Below, in pieces: positions 22,289 through 33,245 of a stretch of 64,000 nt of DNA. The position numbers and the translations under genes were made by a program. The DNA is from Lepas anatifera (lineage: Eukaryota > Arthropoda > Thecostraca > Lepadidae): the NCBI GenBank assembly GCA_034440635.1, contig JAOTON010001697.1:248001-312000 (forward strand), read 5' to 3'. Under the pieces are notes generated by a model. It was not told the DNA's origin and ran no database searches. It saw only the letters and a program-made list of their open reading frames with translations. Position 1 is the stretch's first letter. The number at the start of each line of letters is the position of its first letter.

Positions 22289-24790
22289 CCGACATTGGTG
22301 CCCGCTGCAACTGTCAGGATTGGTTTGTACTCGACGCTGGTTTCATTGACTCCACATGCTCGTCAGCTGATAAGATTCATGACTTTACCAATAATTTTTG
22401 GGCTATCAAACATTAAACACAGAACAGATTACATCAAATTATTGGCGTTTTACTATAAATTTCGGCTTACAGTCTTGTTCTGATTGTTTCATGCGAAACG
22501 TCCAACACAGTTGGCTAAATACACCCAAAACAAACTGCATCGGAAATGAGTAAAACATCAAGGCAACCAGTGTGTTAAGTATGCTTAAAAAAATCCCAGG
22601 GGATAAAAGAGCAAAGGCTATATGGTTATTTTCATGAATTCTCCATTTTGTTCAGTCTATCAGCAAATGTTCTATTTGATCAGCAAAAGTTCGATACCAG
22701 TAGACTGTTGCACTCGTCACCAGTTGTTGTGAATTTGACCACTTTGGAATTTGAGCAGTGATCGGAACAAAGAAAACAAGGCGATGGATGCGGTACCACT
22801 CATACTTCAAGCGTAACCCCGAGTGCTCAGCGACAGCTCAGGAAGCCGCGCAGCCAGCGCCGCCTATACTGAAGCGGTGCTGGGACGCCCAATCCTGCGT
22901 GCGTTGGCTACGCAGAAATTTTCCGTCCAGCCCTAATATGGTCTGATAGTTTTCAGGCTACAAACGCTGCGTAATTACCAATTTTTTAAGACGTCTGATT
23001 TCTAAATTTTTATTTCTGAATATAATTTTTTAAGGCATTGTGAGATGAAAACTGCGGAAAAAATGGTGTAATATAAAGCACACGCTGTGACCACATGTCA
23101 CTTTGTAATTTCTTTGCATATTTTTACGTGTATTGAGAAAGATAAATCAACCTAAACTTGTTTTTGGTACCTTCCTTCCACATTGGGCTACATACCTGTG
23201 CACGGTTATCAGCCGGAGTTCACGGCGCAAAGTTTTAAGATGGCGGAGTATCGGTGTTATTAACTTATTCAGGGCCGCCAAACCTAGAACGGTGCATAGC
23301 CTGGTCATGCTCCACCCAGGCTCCGCTGAGAAGTAATGTATGCCCATCGAACTCAAGCAGAGCTAGTGAGGAAATATTCACGCGTACAGTGGCAAGTCCA
23401 GTCAAAAGTTCATGGTCTCGTTCCACATATTTGTAGTCTTGCTAAGATGCTAAGCCTTATGCTTTTGAATGACAAAACTATGTTTTAAGATGCTTCTCCT
23501 TTTGCTACTGTCCTGGAAACTATGATTGCTTCTGCACTGAAAGCTAACCATGTCCAAGCGCTTCCAAAAGCGAACTGGACGTTACATAAAGGTTGCATGT
23601 ATCTCAAAGTGCCCAGAATCCAGTCCATACATACCTCCGCCGGAGACAAATCCAGGCCCAGCTAAAATAGATGTGCTCCCGAAATCGACCGATCTTATTT
23701 AAAGAAAAGTCTGTGCTGGCAACATTTCGCCATCGTTCCCAAACCAAGTCTTGTGACGTCTGAGCCAGGCACTAGTCACTGTGGGAAAATCTCAAAGGAT
23801 CTGTAGGCATACATCATGTACCCATGAAACAAAAGCGGTGTTGCACTCATTTTCGTTGTTCATAGTACCTACAATAATCCATTTTATTTGTACTATGACT
23901 GACATTAGCTTAGATGAAGGGTTAAACATGTGATTGCATCGCAGAAAATGATTCTTGGCTTCATAGGTTCCATCGGTTGAGATATTTCAGTATCTTATAA
24001 ATATTACCAGAATTTTGCATTGGTAACGTGCCTCACGAGATCACAGCTTTAGTTGAACCAGGTACAGATCACCGGTGGATAAATCAGGTCAAATGCAGAC
24101 ATTCAAAAAGCAGCACATCCCTAATTACAACAATGCTTGTATTTACACTATCGTAGCAAGCTGCTGAAAGAATACTTTTTGCAAGAATATTTCCAAGATA
24201 ATATCATCGGAATCAGCCGAGTTTTTCACATTGAACTAGTCTCAAGCCTTCCGTGCCGGCTTCCGTTCTGTTTATTGGGAAAAATATGAAACAATGTGCC
24301 ACTGAAAATAGCAATTCATTAGCTATGCGCTACGGGAATAATTGGCATCCAGCGCCGCTCAGGGATAAGGAGAGCCGAACTGGTTCAGTTTCTCAGATCT
24401 GTTGCGACTAGCATTGCACCGTCACTTGCATGTAGCTCTAAGCGCGCGCCGAGTGTTACACTGTGCCGTAGTGCCTCGCCTGCATCTATACTGTACCACC
24501 ATGCATTCCTTAATACGCTGCACCGCAAAGCAAGCCCGAAGCCAGGCGGCTCAGGGTGGTCAGCGTTTCATCCGCCTCGCCAATACAATACCCAATATCC
24601 TGCCAATGCCAACGCCCCGCTCAAGGCAAGGAGGCTGGAACTGCATGTATCTTCAGGTAGCCCGGGGACTCGGACTTCATGGACCTGCGGACCTGCGGAC
24701 TCGGGGAGCACCCCTGTTTCCCTGACTGACCACGGAAATAATGTAAGGAACGGTCCCTTCTCACACCTGAAGATCTATTAGAGTAGGGAG
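22289..24790. other. Intergenic DNA, nothing recognised
   Basis: About 2.5 kb with no gene and no repeat recognised by eye. Short frames have no recognisable domains. Confidence 0.45.
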
Positions 24791-24791
24791 C

Positions 24792-24877
24792 ATGCGTAAC
24801 AGTGCGTAGGGTAAGTCGAGGTTATGCGTAACAGTGCGTATGGTTAGTCGAGGCTATGCGTAAAAGTGCGTACGGTC
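24792..24877 (+). repeat. 32-bp tandem repeat, 2.7 copies
   Basis: Units at 24792-24823, 24824-24855 and a partial one from 24856, each near ATGCGTAACAGTGCGTAGGG followed by TAAGTCGAGGTT. Confidence 0.9.
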
Positions 24878-25241
24878 TGCACCAGCTAAAAAACGATATA
24901 GCGAAAAAAATACCTCAATTTTGAGAAGAAACGCCAGGCTGAGGTCTCGAAACCCGAGGCAAGGTCTTCACTGCCAGTGAAGTTGAAGGGGACTCATGCT
25001 ACACAAAAAGTTTGTGGCGTAGCAAGGCTCGGCGTGAGCGCGGCTGGACCTTTTCCTTTGCCAGTCGGAGTCATTCTAGAAACTTTGGACCTAACTGACG
25101 CCTTCTAAGTTTGTCCACCTCAAATAAAGATATCAAATTCAGTTTGCATGCTATCGAACTAGAATGTTCTCATATCACAGCTTGATGAACGACTTGATAA
25201 GCGAGCAGGAGTCGATTCTGACCCATGGAATTGGAACAGAT
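24878..25241. other. Spacer, nothing recognised
   Basis: No feature recognised between two tandem repeats. Confidence 0.4.
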
Positions 25242-26490
25242 CTGCCGGCTGAACCCCAGGGCTCTAGTCAGAATCTGAGTCAGACTTCAACTAAAGACGG
25301 GATCTGAAGAATGATACAACAGCCTCTGCCTCATCGCAGATGGTGACCTTGAAAGTTTGGTTAAAACAAATAATTTGCCGGCTGAACCCCAGGGCTCTAG
25401 TCAGAATCTGAGTCAGACCTCAACTAAAGACGGGATCTGAAGAATGATACGACAGCCTCTGCCTCATCGCAGATGGTGACCTTGAAAGTTTGGTTAACAC
25501 GCGCATTGACGGGGGCGGGTACCCGCCCCCCTCGGGTTTTTCGGAGACAGAAGAAAAACGGCGGCGCGCAGCGCCGCCGTACTTGGTATACCTTTTCCCT
25601 CATCATTTTTGCAACTTCTGTGAAAATTTTAAGGATAGGTCATCTCAGGTCAGGTCACCAGTACAGGTCAAGTGACCCGACCTCAAACAAAGTTTAAGAT
25701 AGCATAAGTCGGAGCAGGGTGAACTTATCCAATTGAAACTCATATCACATAATGGGCTCACCGAGTTCTCTAAAATGTGTTCCGGTATTTTTGATATCGA
25801 TGACCTAAGGTCAGTTACGAAGCATGACCTCTCCATTGGTAATACATGGGAAATATGCTTTTTACTGAATAACTCAGTAACAGATGGTGATAGAGCGTTT
25901 ATTTTAGCTTCATTAGACTCGCCTTGGCTTTGCAGTTCTAATGATATGCATTTTATATAATTTGACCCTGACCTGACCTCAGGTCAGGTCAAATCTTTGA
26001 TTTGACCTAGCAAGGTCAAATCATATATCATTCGATTCGGCTTGCTGCGAGGATTCATATAGTTTAAGTCGTTTTGCTCTGTCTTTACTTGTTCAGATGT
26101 AATGACCGAAAAACTTAATTTACATGTTATCCCATGACGGCATGTGACGGCATGTTTTTGACCTCTGGTGACCTTAAATGTGACCTGACAAAAAAAATGG
26201 TACAAATATTTTCGATGGAGAAGCGGATGGGCTACCCAAGGCCGTTTACCGTTTTTTGCTACCTACCGTAGTTCTCGAGATCTTAGGGGGCGGGTTCCCG
26301 CCCCCCTCGTCAATCCAAAGGTGGCTCAGACCCCCGTCAATGCGCGTGTTAAAACAAATAATTTTCCGGCTGAACCCCAGGGCTCTAGTCAGAATCTGAG
26401 TCAGAATTCAACTAAAGACGGGATCTGAAGAATGATACAATGGCCTCTGCCTCATCGCAGATGGTGACCTTGAAAGTTTGGTTAAAACAA
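25242..26490 (+). repeat. ~132-bp tandem repeat, three copies, split by a TTAA insertion
   Basis: Three copies begin with GGCTGAACCCCAGGGCTCTA at about 25248, 25380 and 26368. Each continues through AACTAAAGACGGGATCTGAA and CATCGCAGATGGTGACCTTG to GTTTGGTTAAAACAAATAAT. The period between copies 1 and 2 is 132-133 bp. The junction between copies 2 and 3 is interrupted at its TTAA by the element at 25498-26348. Intact junctions in copies 1 and 3 supply the empty-site sequence. Confidence 0.92.
25498..26348. mobile_element. TTAA-target nonautonomous element, AGGTCA-rich, second family
   Basis: An 851-bp insertion with TTAA at 25494-25497 and 26349-26352 and inverted ends CACGCGCATTGACGGGGGCG / CCCCCGTCAATGCGCGTG. 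Subterminal GGGCGGGTACCCGCCCCCCT and GGGCGGGTTCCCGCCCCCCT add a second inverted pair. The surrounding tandem repeat shows the same site without the insert, so insertion at TTAA is directly supported. By eye it holds about 15 AGGTCA/TGACCT hexamers, versus roughly 0.4 expected. No transposase frame. Termini differ from the 8.6 and 33-kb elements, but the interior motif style is shared. Confidence 0.9.
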
Positions 26491-26615
26491 ATAATTAACA
26501 GGAAAATGAAGTTTGAAAATCCAGAAATTCTATGGCAAACTTAAGGGTATATAACATGTACTACTGCATACGATGAGATACAGACATTGCATACTCCATC
26601 AGGTATCATCTTCTT

Positions 26616-27290
26616 AATCAATCAATCAATCAATTTTTTTATTTCATTTTCCATATAGGCAGGTGAAGAGAAGCAAAGGAGAAGAATAGCAGATAAGAAA
26701 CATGAGAAAGGCAGCAATAGTCATACAGTAACGTAAAAGTGAGGTCGGTGAGTATGTTATGAGATCCTGACAAATAAACACAATGCTGGTCAGCAGAAAT
26801 AACACAAAAAACAAAAAAACACCGCAGAAAAGCAAAAAAGAAGAAGAAACAATACAAAACAAAGTGAGCGATCAGATAATACAAAACACGCCTAACAAAA
26901 AGAACAAAATGACAAAAACTGAACAAAATGACAAAAACTAAAAATGTATAATTCTAAGTTAGTTTGAAGTCGTGGGCCCACATATGCTGATTAAGTTAGT
27001 CACAAACGAGGAAAATACCCAAGATCACATAAATGTGCCGGATAAGAGCAAACAATAGTGGCAGTTAATGAAACAAAAACAAAGCATCAAGCAGGAAACC
27101 AAAAGCGCAAAAATAAGACGAAGAGCATAACCAGGCGAAATGAGCGCAGAGATGACACTAAAAGCGCATTAAGCAAAACGAAAAGGACAAATAAAAGTGT
27201 GAGTTAAGTGGAAAAGCACGACAGCAGCGACAAAAAGAAAAACAAGCAATACAAGAGACAAAATGAGCATAGCAGAACGAGATGAGCTAC
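26616..27290 (-). mobile_element. 3' UTR and tail of a CR1/L2-like retrotransposon (minus strand)
   Basis: Read on the minus strand, a T-rich untranslated stretch ends in ATATGGAAAATGAAATAAAA followed by (ATTG)n at 26616-26633. A short microsatellite tail after an AATAAA-like signal is usual for CR1/L2/Rex non-LTR elements. The 43.4-43.9 kb region, on the plus strand, ends in a near-identical ATGAAAAATGAAATAAAAAA plus (GATGAT)n, so both appear to be 3' ends of one family. The reverse-transcriptase fragment at 30019-30594 lies upstream in the same orientation and could belong to it. Confidence 0.6.
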
Positions 27291-27359
27291 CGTAATATCC
27301 CATGGGTGTTAATTTCTCCCAAGGGCACAGAGCGGGCAGGTCAGCGAGAAAGCGATTGT

Positions 27360-28960
27360 AGTGGGGAAGTCTTGTTCAACATCGTGGTTGGTCTCCAGCG
27401 ATATACCAGGGCACCGACGGCCAGCCGCTCCGCACGGGCCGGTTACCCACACCGCGCCCCAGGGACTCCGTCATCCGTCCAGCCTCCACACTCCAGAGGC
27501 GAACCGGGGGTCTGATGGGCCCCTCAGTCAAATATCGGCTGTGAGAGTGGCGTTTCACTCCATGCAGATCCCGGTAGTACGGCGCACTAGTGCTCCCGGA
27601 AGTACGGCGTACGCGTCATCACCCCCAAAGGCTCATAGTCAGCTGGCCAGTGGGGTGATGATCGCGAAGAGGCAGTCAAGACGGCGGCCGCCGTGGCTGG
27701 TCTTCAGCTAAGAGCTGGTCAGGTTAAACGCCCTTGTCCATCTTGCCCAGGCCGGTAGTCCAGGCCGGTAGTCCACTCCCCCACTGTCCAGCCGGTGGGG
27801 AGGGGGGAAGAGAGAGCCTGCAGCGTGCTGAGACCCATCACATACGAGTCTAGCTGTTCGAGGGCAGAGAGCAGGGTTTATGCGACGCTGGATCGTGCCA
27901 GCAACGAGACCACTCGCCCTGGGTAGATTGGTTCTCCATGCAAGCCTCGGGTCCTCCAACATCCGCCTGCTCTTCGGCTCTCCGAACCGGGTTCCGTCGG
28001 GCACACGTATGGCTCCGGTCTGGGAGAGGGCAGCAGAAGGTTGCTGAGTTCTATGTGACCTAGCGTAGGTCACATAGTGTGAGCAGGTGCCGCCGTCACC
28101 AAAGGCAGGGAGCCAGCCAGAGAGATGGCGACTGTGCCGAGGCAGCCGAGGCGGATGTCATGGTTGGTCTTCAGCTCACAGTTGCTCAGGTTGCGCTCCT
28201 TATCATCTTGTGCACATCGTTTGTAGAGAGACGGTGATTGTCTGATGAAGTCGAGGCGGACGTCATGTTTGATCTACAGCTTTACGGTATGTTCGGTTCC
28301 ACACCTTGACCATCGTGTCCCATCGTGTGCCGAGAGACTGTGATCTCGCCGAGGCAGTGGAGGCGAACGTTGTGGTTTGTCTTCAGCTCACAGATGGATA
28401 GGTTGTACACCTTGACCATCGTGTGCTACAGAGACACACCTGAGCTGAAGAAACGGTGATTGCGCCGAGATAGTCGAGGCGAACGTGGTGGATTGCATTC
28501 AGCTCACGGATGGATAGGTTCTACACCTTGACCATTGTGGAGAGAACGGTGATTGCGCCGAGATAGTCGAGGCGGTCGTCTTCAAACCTTGACCATCGAG
28601 TCCCATCCAGCTGAACGAATGAGTAGATAGGCACTGGCTGGGGAGAAATAGCGCTCGTTCATGGGGGAGAAGCGCCTCCAGCTGTTAAGAGTCTGTGTGA
28701 TCCTGGATGGTGACTCGTAGTCAATTTGTATGTTCTTCAGTTTCACAGTCTTGACACAAGAGAGACAACTGGTAGTTTTCTGCCGAGACGGTGTACTGGT
28801 GGTACTTCATTCGCGCAACACTTGAGCAGATGGGTGATATCGCCGATCTGAAGGTCTAGACAGTCTCTACCAAGGCAAAGAGAGCCGGTGGATGAGATGG
28901 CGATGGTGCTGAGCCAGCCGAGGTGGTTGTCATGGTTGGTCTTGAGTACTCAGCCAGGCA
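27360..28960. repeat. Degenerate ~110-bp tandem repeats (GTTGGTCTTCAGCTC type)
   Basis: The phrase TGGTTGGTCTTCAGCTCACA and variants recur near 27386, 27699, 28163, 28376, 28491 and 28920, with partners GCCGAGGCAGTCGAGGCGGA and ACACCTTGACCATCGTGT. Spacing is about 105-120 bp where best preserved (28.1-28.6 kb). It lies between the putative retrotransposon 3' end and its reverse transcriptase fragment. It could be a UTR repeat of that element or an independent satellite. Confidence 0.65.
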
Positions 28961-29103
28961 TCTGCAGGGTCTGGTCGTATCGATCCAGCATATATGGACA
29001 GAGATTTCTGAGCCAACTATCAAACATAGTGGCAAAACACATGATGGGTGCAACATATGTGGGCCCAAATAATTTAGAATGAGAGAGTGGAGAAATAAGA
29101 TAA

Positions 29104-29122
29104 ACAGAGAGAAGAGCGAGAG

Positions 29123-29185
<63 letters not shown>

Positions 29186-29241
29186 GAACGAGGGAGAGAG
29201 AGAGAGAGAACGAGGGAGAGAGAGAGAGAGAACGAGGGAGG

Positions 29242-29273
<32 letters not shown>

Positions 29274-29322
29274 ACGAGTGAGTGAGAGAGAGAGAGAGAA
29301 CGAGGGAGGGAGAGAGAGAGAG
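29104..29322. repeat. (GA)n microsatellite with AACGAGGGAG interruptions
   Basis: About 220 bp of GA dinucleotides, with the interruption GAGAACGAGGGAGAGAGAGA recurring several times. The serine/leucine-rich frames here are artefacts. Confidence 0.95.
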
Positions 29323-29689
29323 GAGTTCGAGTATATTTAGAGGAAGAAAACAGATGGGACAAGGAGCTGGTAAGGGTAACCTTGATATAGCTCCTTGACT
29401 TATATTTCGCACAGAGAGTAGTGCTTAATAATATCGTTATATTACTAATAGTTTGTTTGATATGATTGTAGCACAAAAAGGCAAAACTAGCAAAGCGAAT
29501 TCAGCTGCCATCTAAAGTCACGCATTCAGCCAGTGTTTTTAGGGAACAAATCCTGGGTATCTACGGTAACCTAATAGTGGACTAGATGGATTTAGACATG
29601 GAAGACAAGCAACAGCCTAGGCCCGGAAGGAGCAAAATTATTTCCAGACCAAACAGGTCGAAGGGCATCACTATGATATTTTCGCCCTG

Positions 29690-29985
29690 AGGGCTCGTGT
29701 CACTGCCAGCGGGACGTCCGGCACCAGGCGCCGGGGCCTCAATCCCGGCGCCTACCCCGCGACCCCGGACCCTGGAGTCCGGAGCCGCGGAGGGCAGTAA
29801 AGCCGCTCGGTGGCGGACGCCGGCCAGGCAGCGAAACAAGTCGCCACCGGCAGGTCAACCGCCACCAGACGCCTGGAATAATCCGGCGCCTACCCCGCAC
29901 CCGCGGACCCAGGGGGCCCGGTGGTGCGGGGGTTCAGCTAACTACTGCACGGCGCCGGACGCCCACCGGCAGGCGAGACTCAGCG
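29690..29985. repeat. GC-rich imperfect direct repeat
   Basis: CCCGGCGCCTACCCCGCGAC near 29745 and TCCGGCGCCTACCCCGCACC near 29882 start similar stretches containing CGGACCC words; GCCACCGGCAGG also recurs (near 29843 and, as CCCACCGGCAGG, 29960). Two diverged units of about 140 bp. No coding domain recognised. Confidence 0.5.
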
Positions 29986-30018
29986 GTCTCAAATCTTATA
30001 TGTTTGATATTTGGAGTC

Positions 30019-30594
30019 TTAGTATGTATCTATGAATATTTTCTTGATAACTTTTTTGAAAAAAGGTTTAGAGAAGGGTATATCATGAATATTGGGAATA
30101 TTCCTAGCTATGCTATCATTCCAGATCCGTGGACAGGTAATTGGAAAAGCAAATGATCTGTAGACCGTTTCCGCAGCAAGCTCCCGGAAATGGACAACTC
30201 GGCGCATGTTTCTAGTTGAATGATGCAAGTGGAAAGAGTCTCTGAATACTACAGGTAATTTCCCTTGAATAAAGCTATGGAGTACTAAGATTTTTTGCTG
30301 CCTTACTAAGTCTGGAAATTTAAGAAGATTGAGCCTTTTGAAGATAGGACTGGAGGGTGTTCTAGGTTCTGCTGAGTCTATTAGTCTGATAATTCGTTTT
30401 TGTAGGTTAATTACCCTCGTAAGATTGGTCTGGAAGTTACTTCCCCAAATGAGAGCATTATAATTCAGATATGGGAGAATTAGGGCATTGTATAGAAGGA
30501 GAAGTGTTTTCTTATCAAGCATGAATTTGGCCCTTGCAATGATGATGAATGAATGATGATGATGATGAATTTGGCCCTTGCAATTAACAAACAC
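30019..30594 (-). pseudogene. C-terminal fragment of a CR1/L2-like reverse transcriptase
   Basis: A 191-codon frame. Its first ~20 residues are repeat-derived (a histidine run from a GATGAT microsatellite), after which it matches the conserved post-catalytic region of CR1/L2/Crack-type ORF2. It contains KTLLLLYNALILPYLNY at about residues 28-44, an IWGS motif, then INLQKRIIRLI, RLNLLKFPDL and a terminal PRIWNDSI block typical of these C-termini. The catalytic RT motifs (AFD, FADD) are absent, so the copy is truncated at its 5' side. A 20-bp sequence within the frame (ATGAATTTGGCCCTTGCAAT) is duplicated on both sides of the microsatellite at 30542-30565. Family assignment rests on motif recall, not on a search. 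Confidence 0.8.
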
Positions 30595-30729
30595 TTACCG
30601 AGATACAATTCCACGCCATCGTGAAAGAGTAAAAAAATCCCTTCGTCGTATTTTCTTAATTTAATAATAACAAACGAGACAATACACAAGCTTACAACCC
30701 CAATCACCCCTGTTCAAATGCCAGGCGCA

Positions 30730-31760
30730 CGATCCTAAACAAGACGTGAACTGGTGCGGCGGCGACGAAACAAGACGTGAACTGGCGCAGCATCCATCAT
30801 CGGCGCACATTGTGGCGCAGTGGCGGCCCATCACGACGTAGGCGCCGCGCCACTGCCATCCTTTCATTAGCGAATTTGCATAAGAATGCTACCGCCTCCT
30901 GTGAATGGACGGGGATCCAGAGCTGGGTTGAACCAAGTTCTGAAAGGAAATGGACAGCCATTCTCAGAAATCCTGTTGTGATCAACATTCAACAACTCTG
31001 TTGTTGATCTTATGTGTAGAGTCTTTACAAACAGTGTTACTGTTCCGTGTCACACATCTGAGTAGGGGAGACTGTCGGCGCTGACCGGCGCTGGCTCGGC
31101 CGTGGTGGTGTCGGAGCCTGACGCTCCCTCGGAGGTGGTCCGGCCTGTCGGCGGTCAGGAAGGCGGCGGCCGATCGGCACCGCATCTTTTTCTGCCACTG
31201 TCATGCAAAGTAGCCAGTCAAGTGTGAAAGAAAACGCGCCGACACATCCATTCATCAGGCCCAGCTCGGACAGCCGGTGCTCTTAATGAATAGCCGGCGC
31301 CGAAAATGAGAAAATGAGCCCTCAAACGCAGCCGGCGTGTGTGAAGCTGACGTGTTTCAGCCGTGAGCCTTGTGCCGCTGAGAACAAAAGCGGGCGAAAA
31401 CTGTGGCGCGGAAGTATGTATAGCGGCGGGCCGGTGAGAGCACAACAGGCCTGCGCTGGTGGGCCGACGTGCTCCATGGCATGTGCTGATTACTGCGCCC
31501 AGTTGGGACCGCCACTTAGCCGAGCCACACAACACACGGCCGTCGCCGCAAGAACTGGCGCGCGTTGTGGAGTAATTGTGGAGCATGTGGCCAGCGTGTA
31601 TTGGCCGCGCAGCTGCGTGCTGGCGCTCGCTGTCCCGCGACCAGGACACTTACCCGGGATACGTGAGCAGCATCGGTACCCAGGACCTCGGTACGCACCA
31701 TCACGTCAAGACAAGATATGGCGCGACTTAGACGAAAATGGCAACGCGGCACCTACCGCT
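30730..31760. other. GC/CpG-rich island 5
   Basis: About 1 kb of GC/CpG-rich DNA containing ACTGTCGGCGCTGACCGGCG, GGCGGCGGCCGATCGGCACC and many GGCGC words. It holds the window's longest non-repetitive open frame (31314-31811 plus strand, 165 codons), but a 143-codon frame runs opposite at 31218-31649 and neither shows a recognisable domain. I read both as compositional. Also present near 30727-30786 is a short duplication (AAACAAGACGTGAACTGG twice). Candidate regulatory or CpG island. Confidence 0.4.
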
Positions 31761-31982
31761 GTGGGGAACAAATTCATTCAATTTGAGTTAAACATTCACA
31801 TTAGCTCATAAAACTATGTTCTAACATTTGTAAAGAATAATGTATAGTCAAATTATGCATATCCTATGAAAATACGTTATTTTGAATCAAACCTTTGTCT
31901 AATGGTACACGAACCAGACCCATGGTTCTTCTTTTAGAGAAGGACCAGAACTTAGTGGCAGAACGGTACCAGACTGTGTCAT

Positions 31983-33245
31983 TAGGGTGTCCCAAAATTA
32001 ACAAAGTTTTACAAGTTGGTGTTTACCTTTCTTTTTCCCGTTGAGTGTGACCTGAAACGAAATTGTGCAAAAAATCAGGCATTTAAATTAATATTTGACC
32101 CCAGCGCAAATCGCTTGAAGTTTTACCCATAGCTTCCTATTGAGACTGCAACGCTTGAACACGAAGTATTTCGGTATTTCCATCGTAATGCGGGACTACA
32201 GCTTAGTGTGTCTTATATTTTCTTCTCTTTTTGGCTATGTTTTGTAAGAATTATCTTTTATCTATTGTTTACATGGCATTCCGACTTATTTCCACTAGAA
32301 TTAGGAACTTCACGTTCTTCGTTTTACATAGAACCATATTGTGTTCTAATGTACACAACCCTGATCCGAATAACTGGTTGTTTTTCCTTGTATGGTCAGG
32401 CAAAACACTGTTTTATAACATTATTATTGATCCCTAGATTAGAAGGACACAGTTTCAAGACATATACACGTTATTCAATATGGAACAAAAGTCCATTGCT
32501 ACATATAAACATCCTTCTGGAGGGCCCCTGACCAGAGATGTACGCCAGAACTGATGTCCTAGTGTCGGGAAACGGTTTGTCGTAATGCTCTACAACTTGC
32601 AGTAGGTGCTGCTGGTGAGTGGTGATTGGGGGGGAATACATTCTCCGAAAACAGAAAATTTAGGGCAATACTATGGTTGCACCCCCCCCCCTCCCCAAAG
32701 CTGTCGGCCTCGTTTTTGCCCGGACTCATTTTTAGTCTACAAGCAAGGTTTTGGTGCTTGAACTCTCAACTTTAAACACAGCCACCCAACTTCAGTGCAA
32801 AAATTGAGCCCTGGACAGCAAAACAAGCATCTTGTGGCTACAGCTTTGACCCGGCGACGTTTTTTTATTCTGCTTATCGACTCTTCAGCTTACCCCCACA
32901 GCTTACCGTTTAGTTAAATTGTGGTATGCTATCACCGCGTGACGTTTTTTCCTCATCGACTTTGGCTTGTCCCCAAACCTGCCGGCTAAATCCGCCACTG
33001 TTGTCGGTTCTCCTCATTCTTAGTAAGGCAGCCGATATAGTAATTTATCAGCCTAGCCCCTCTCTCTGCTGGGTTGTTCGCCAACTGCAGGTTTCGTATG
33101 GCGGCCTCCAGCCTATCGTAACCTGGGATACCGTCCCATGGCGGGCACTCAGCCAGAAATGACGTGTCAACCGACAGGCTTTTCAAACATGGGATGGGAC
33201 TGCGCGCCCACCAACTTATCCAGCGACAGATCCTCCATGCCTTAA
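31983..33245 (+). repeat. Left arm of the foldback element
   Basis: Inverted copy of 34554-35822. It runs from the TAGGGTGTCCC terminus to the TTAA at 33242-33245. It includes the hAT-like MITE at 32617-33000 and, on the minus strand, the ORF remnant copy, which has a one-base insertion (GTTTGAAAAGCC versus GTTTGAAAGCC) relative to the right arm. Confidence 0.92.
32617..33000 (-). mobile_element. hAT-like MITE (family B) in the left arm
   Basis: Mirror image of 34798-35188. It starts GAGTGGTGATTGGGGGG and ends GCCGGCTAAATCCGCCACTG. Flanks CTGCTGGT (32609-32616) and TTGTCGGT (33001-33008) are a decayed 8-bp duplication matching the right-arm flanks. Because both arms carry it at the same position, it was inserted before the arms were duplicated. 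Confidence 0.82.

Noticed and set aside
21672..22310. 212-codon minus-strand open frame (and many overlapping ones at 20-22 kb)
   Set aside because: It is a direct translation of the ~21-bp minisatellite; frames on both strands and in several phases are equally open and periodic.
28856..29476. 206-codon serine/leucine-rich frame and the facing arginine/glutamate-rich frame
   Set aside because: Products of the (GA)n microsatellite. The same applies to frames over the CT and TA tracts at 6.2, 43.3 and 58 kb.
31314..31811. 165-codon frame in GC island 5 as a host exon
   Set aside because: An opposite-strand frame of 143 codons overlaps it, no domain is recognisable, and GC-rich DNA has few stop codons. 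Conservation data would be needed to revive it.
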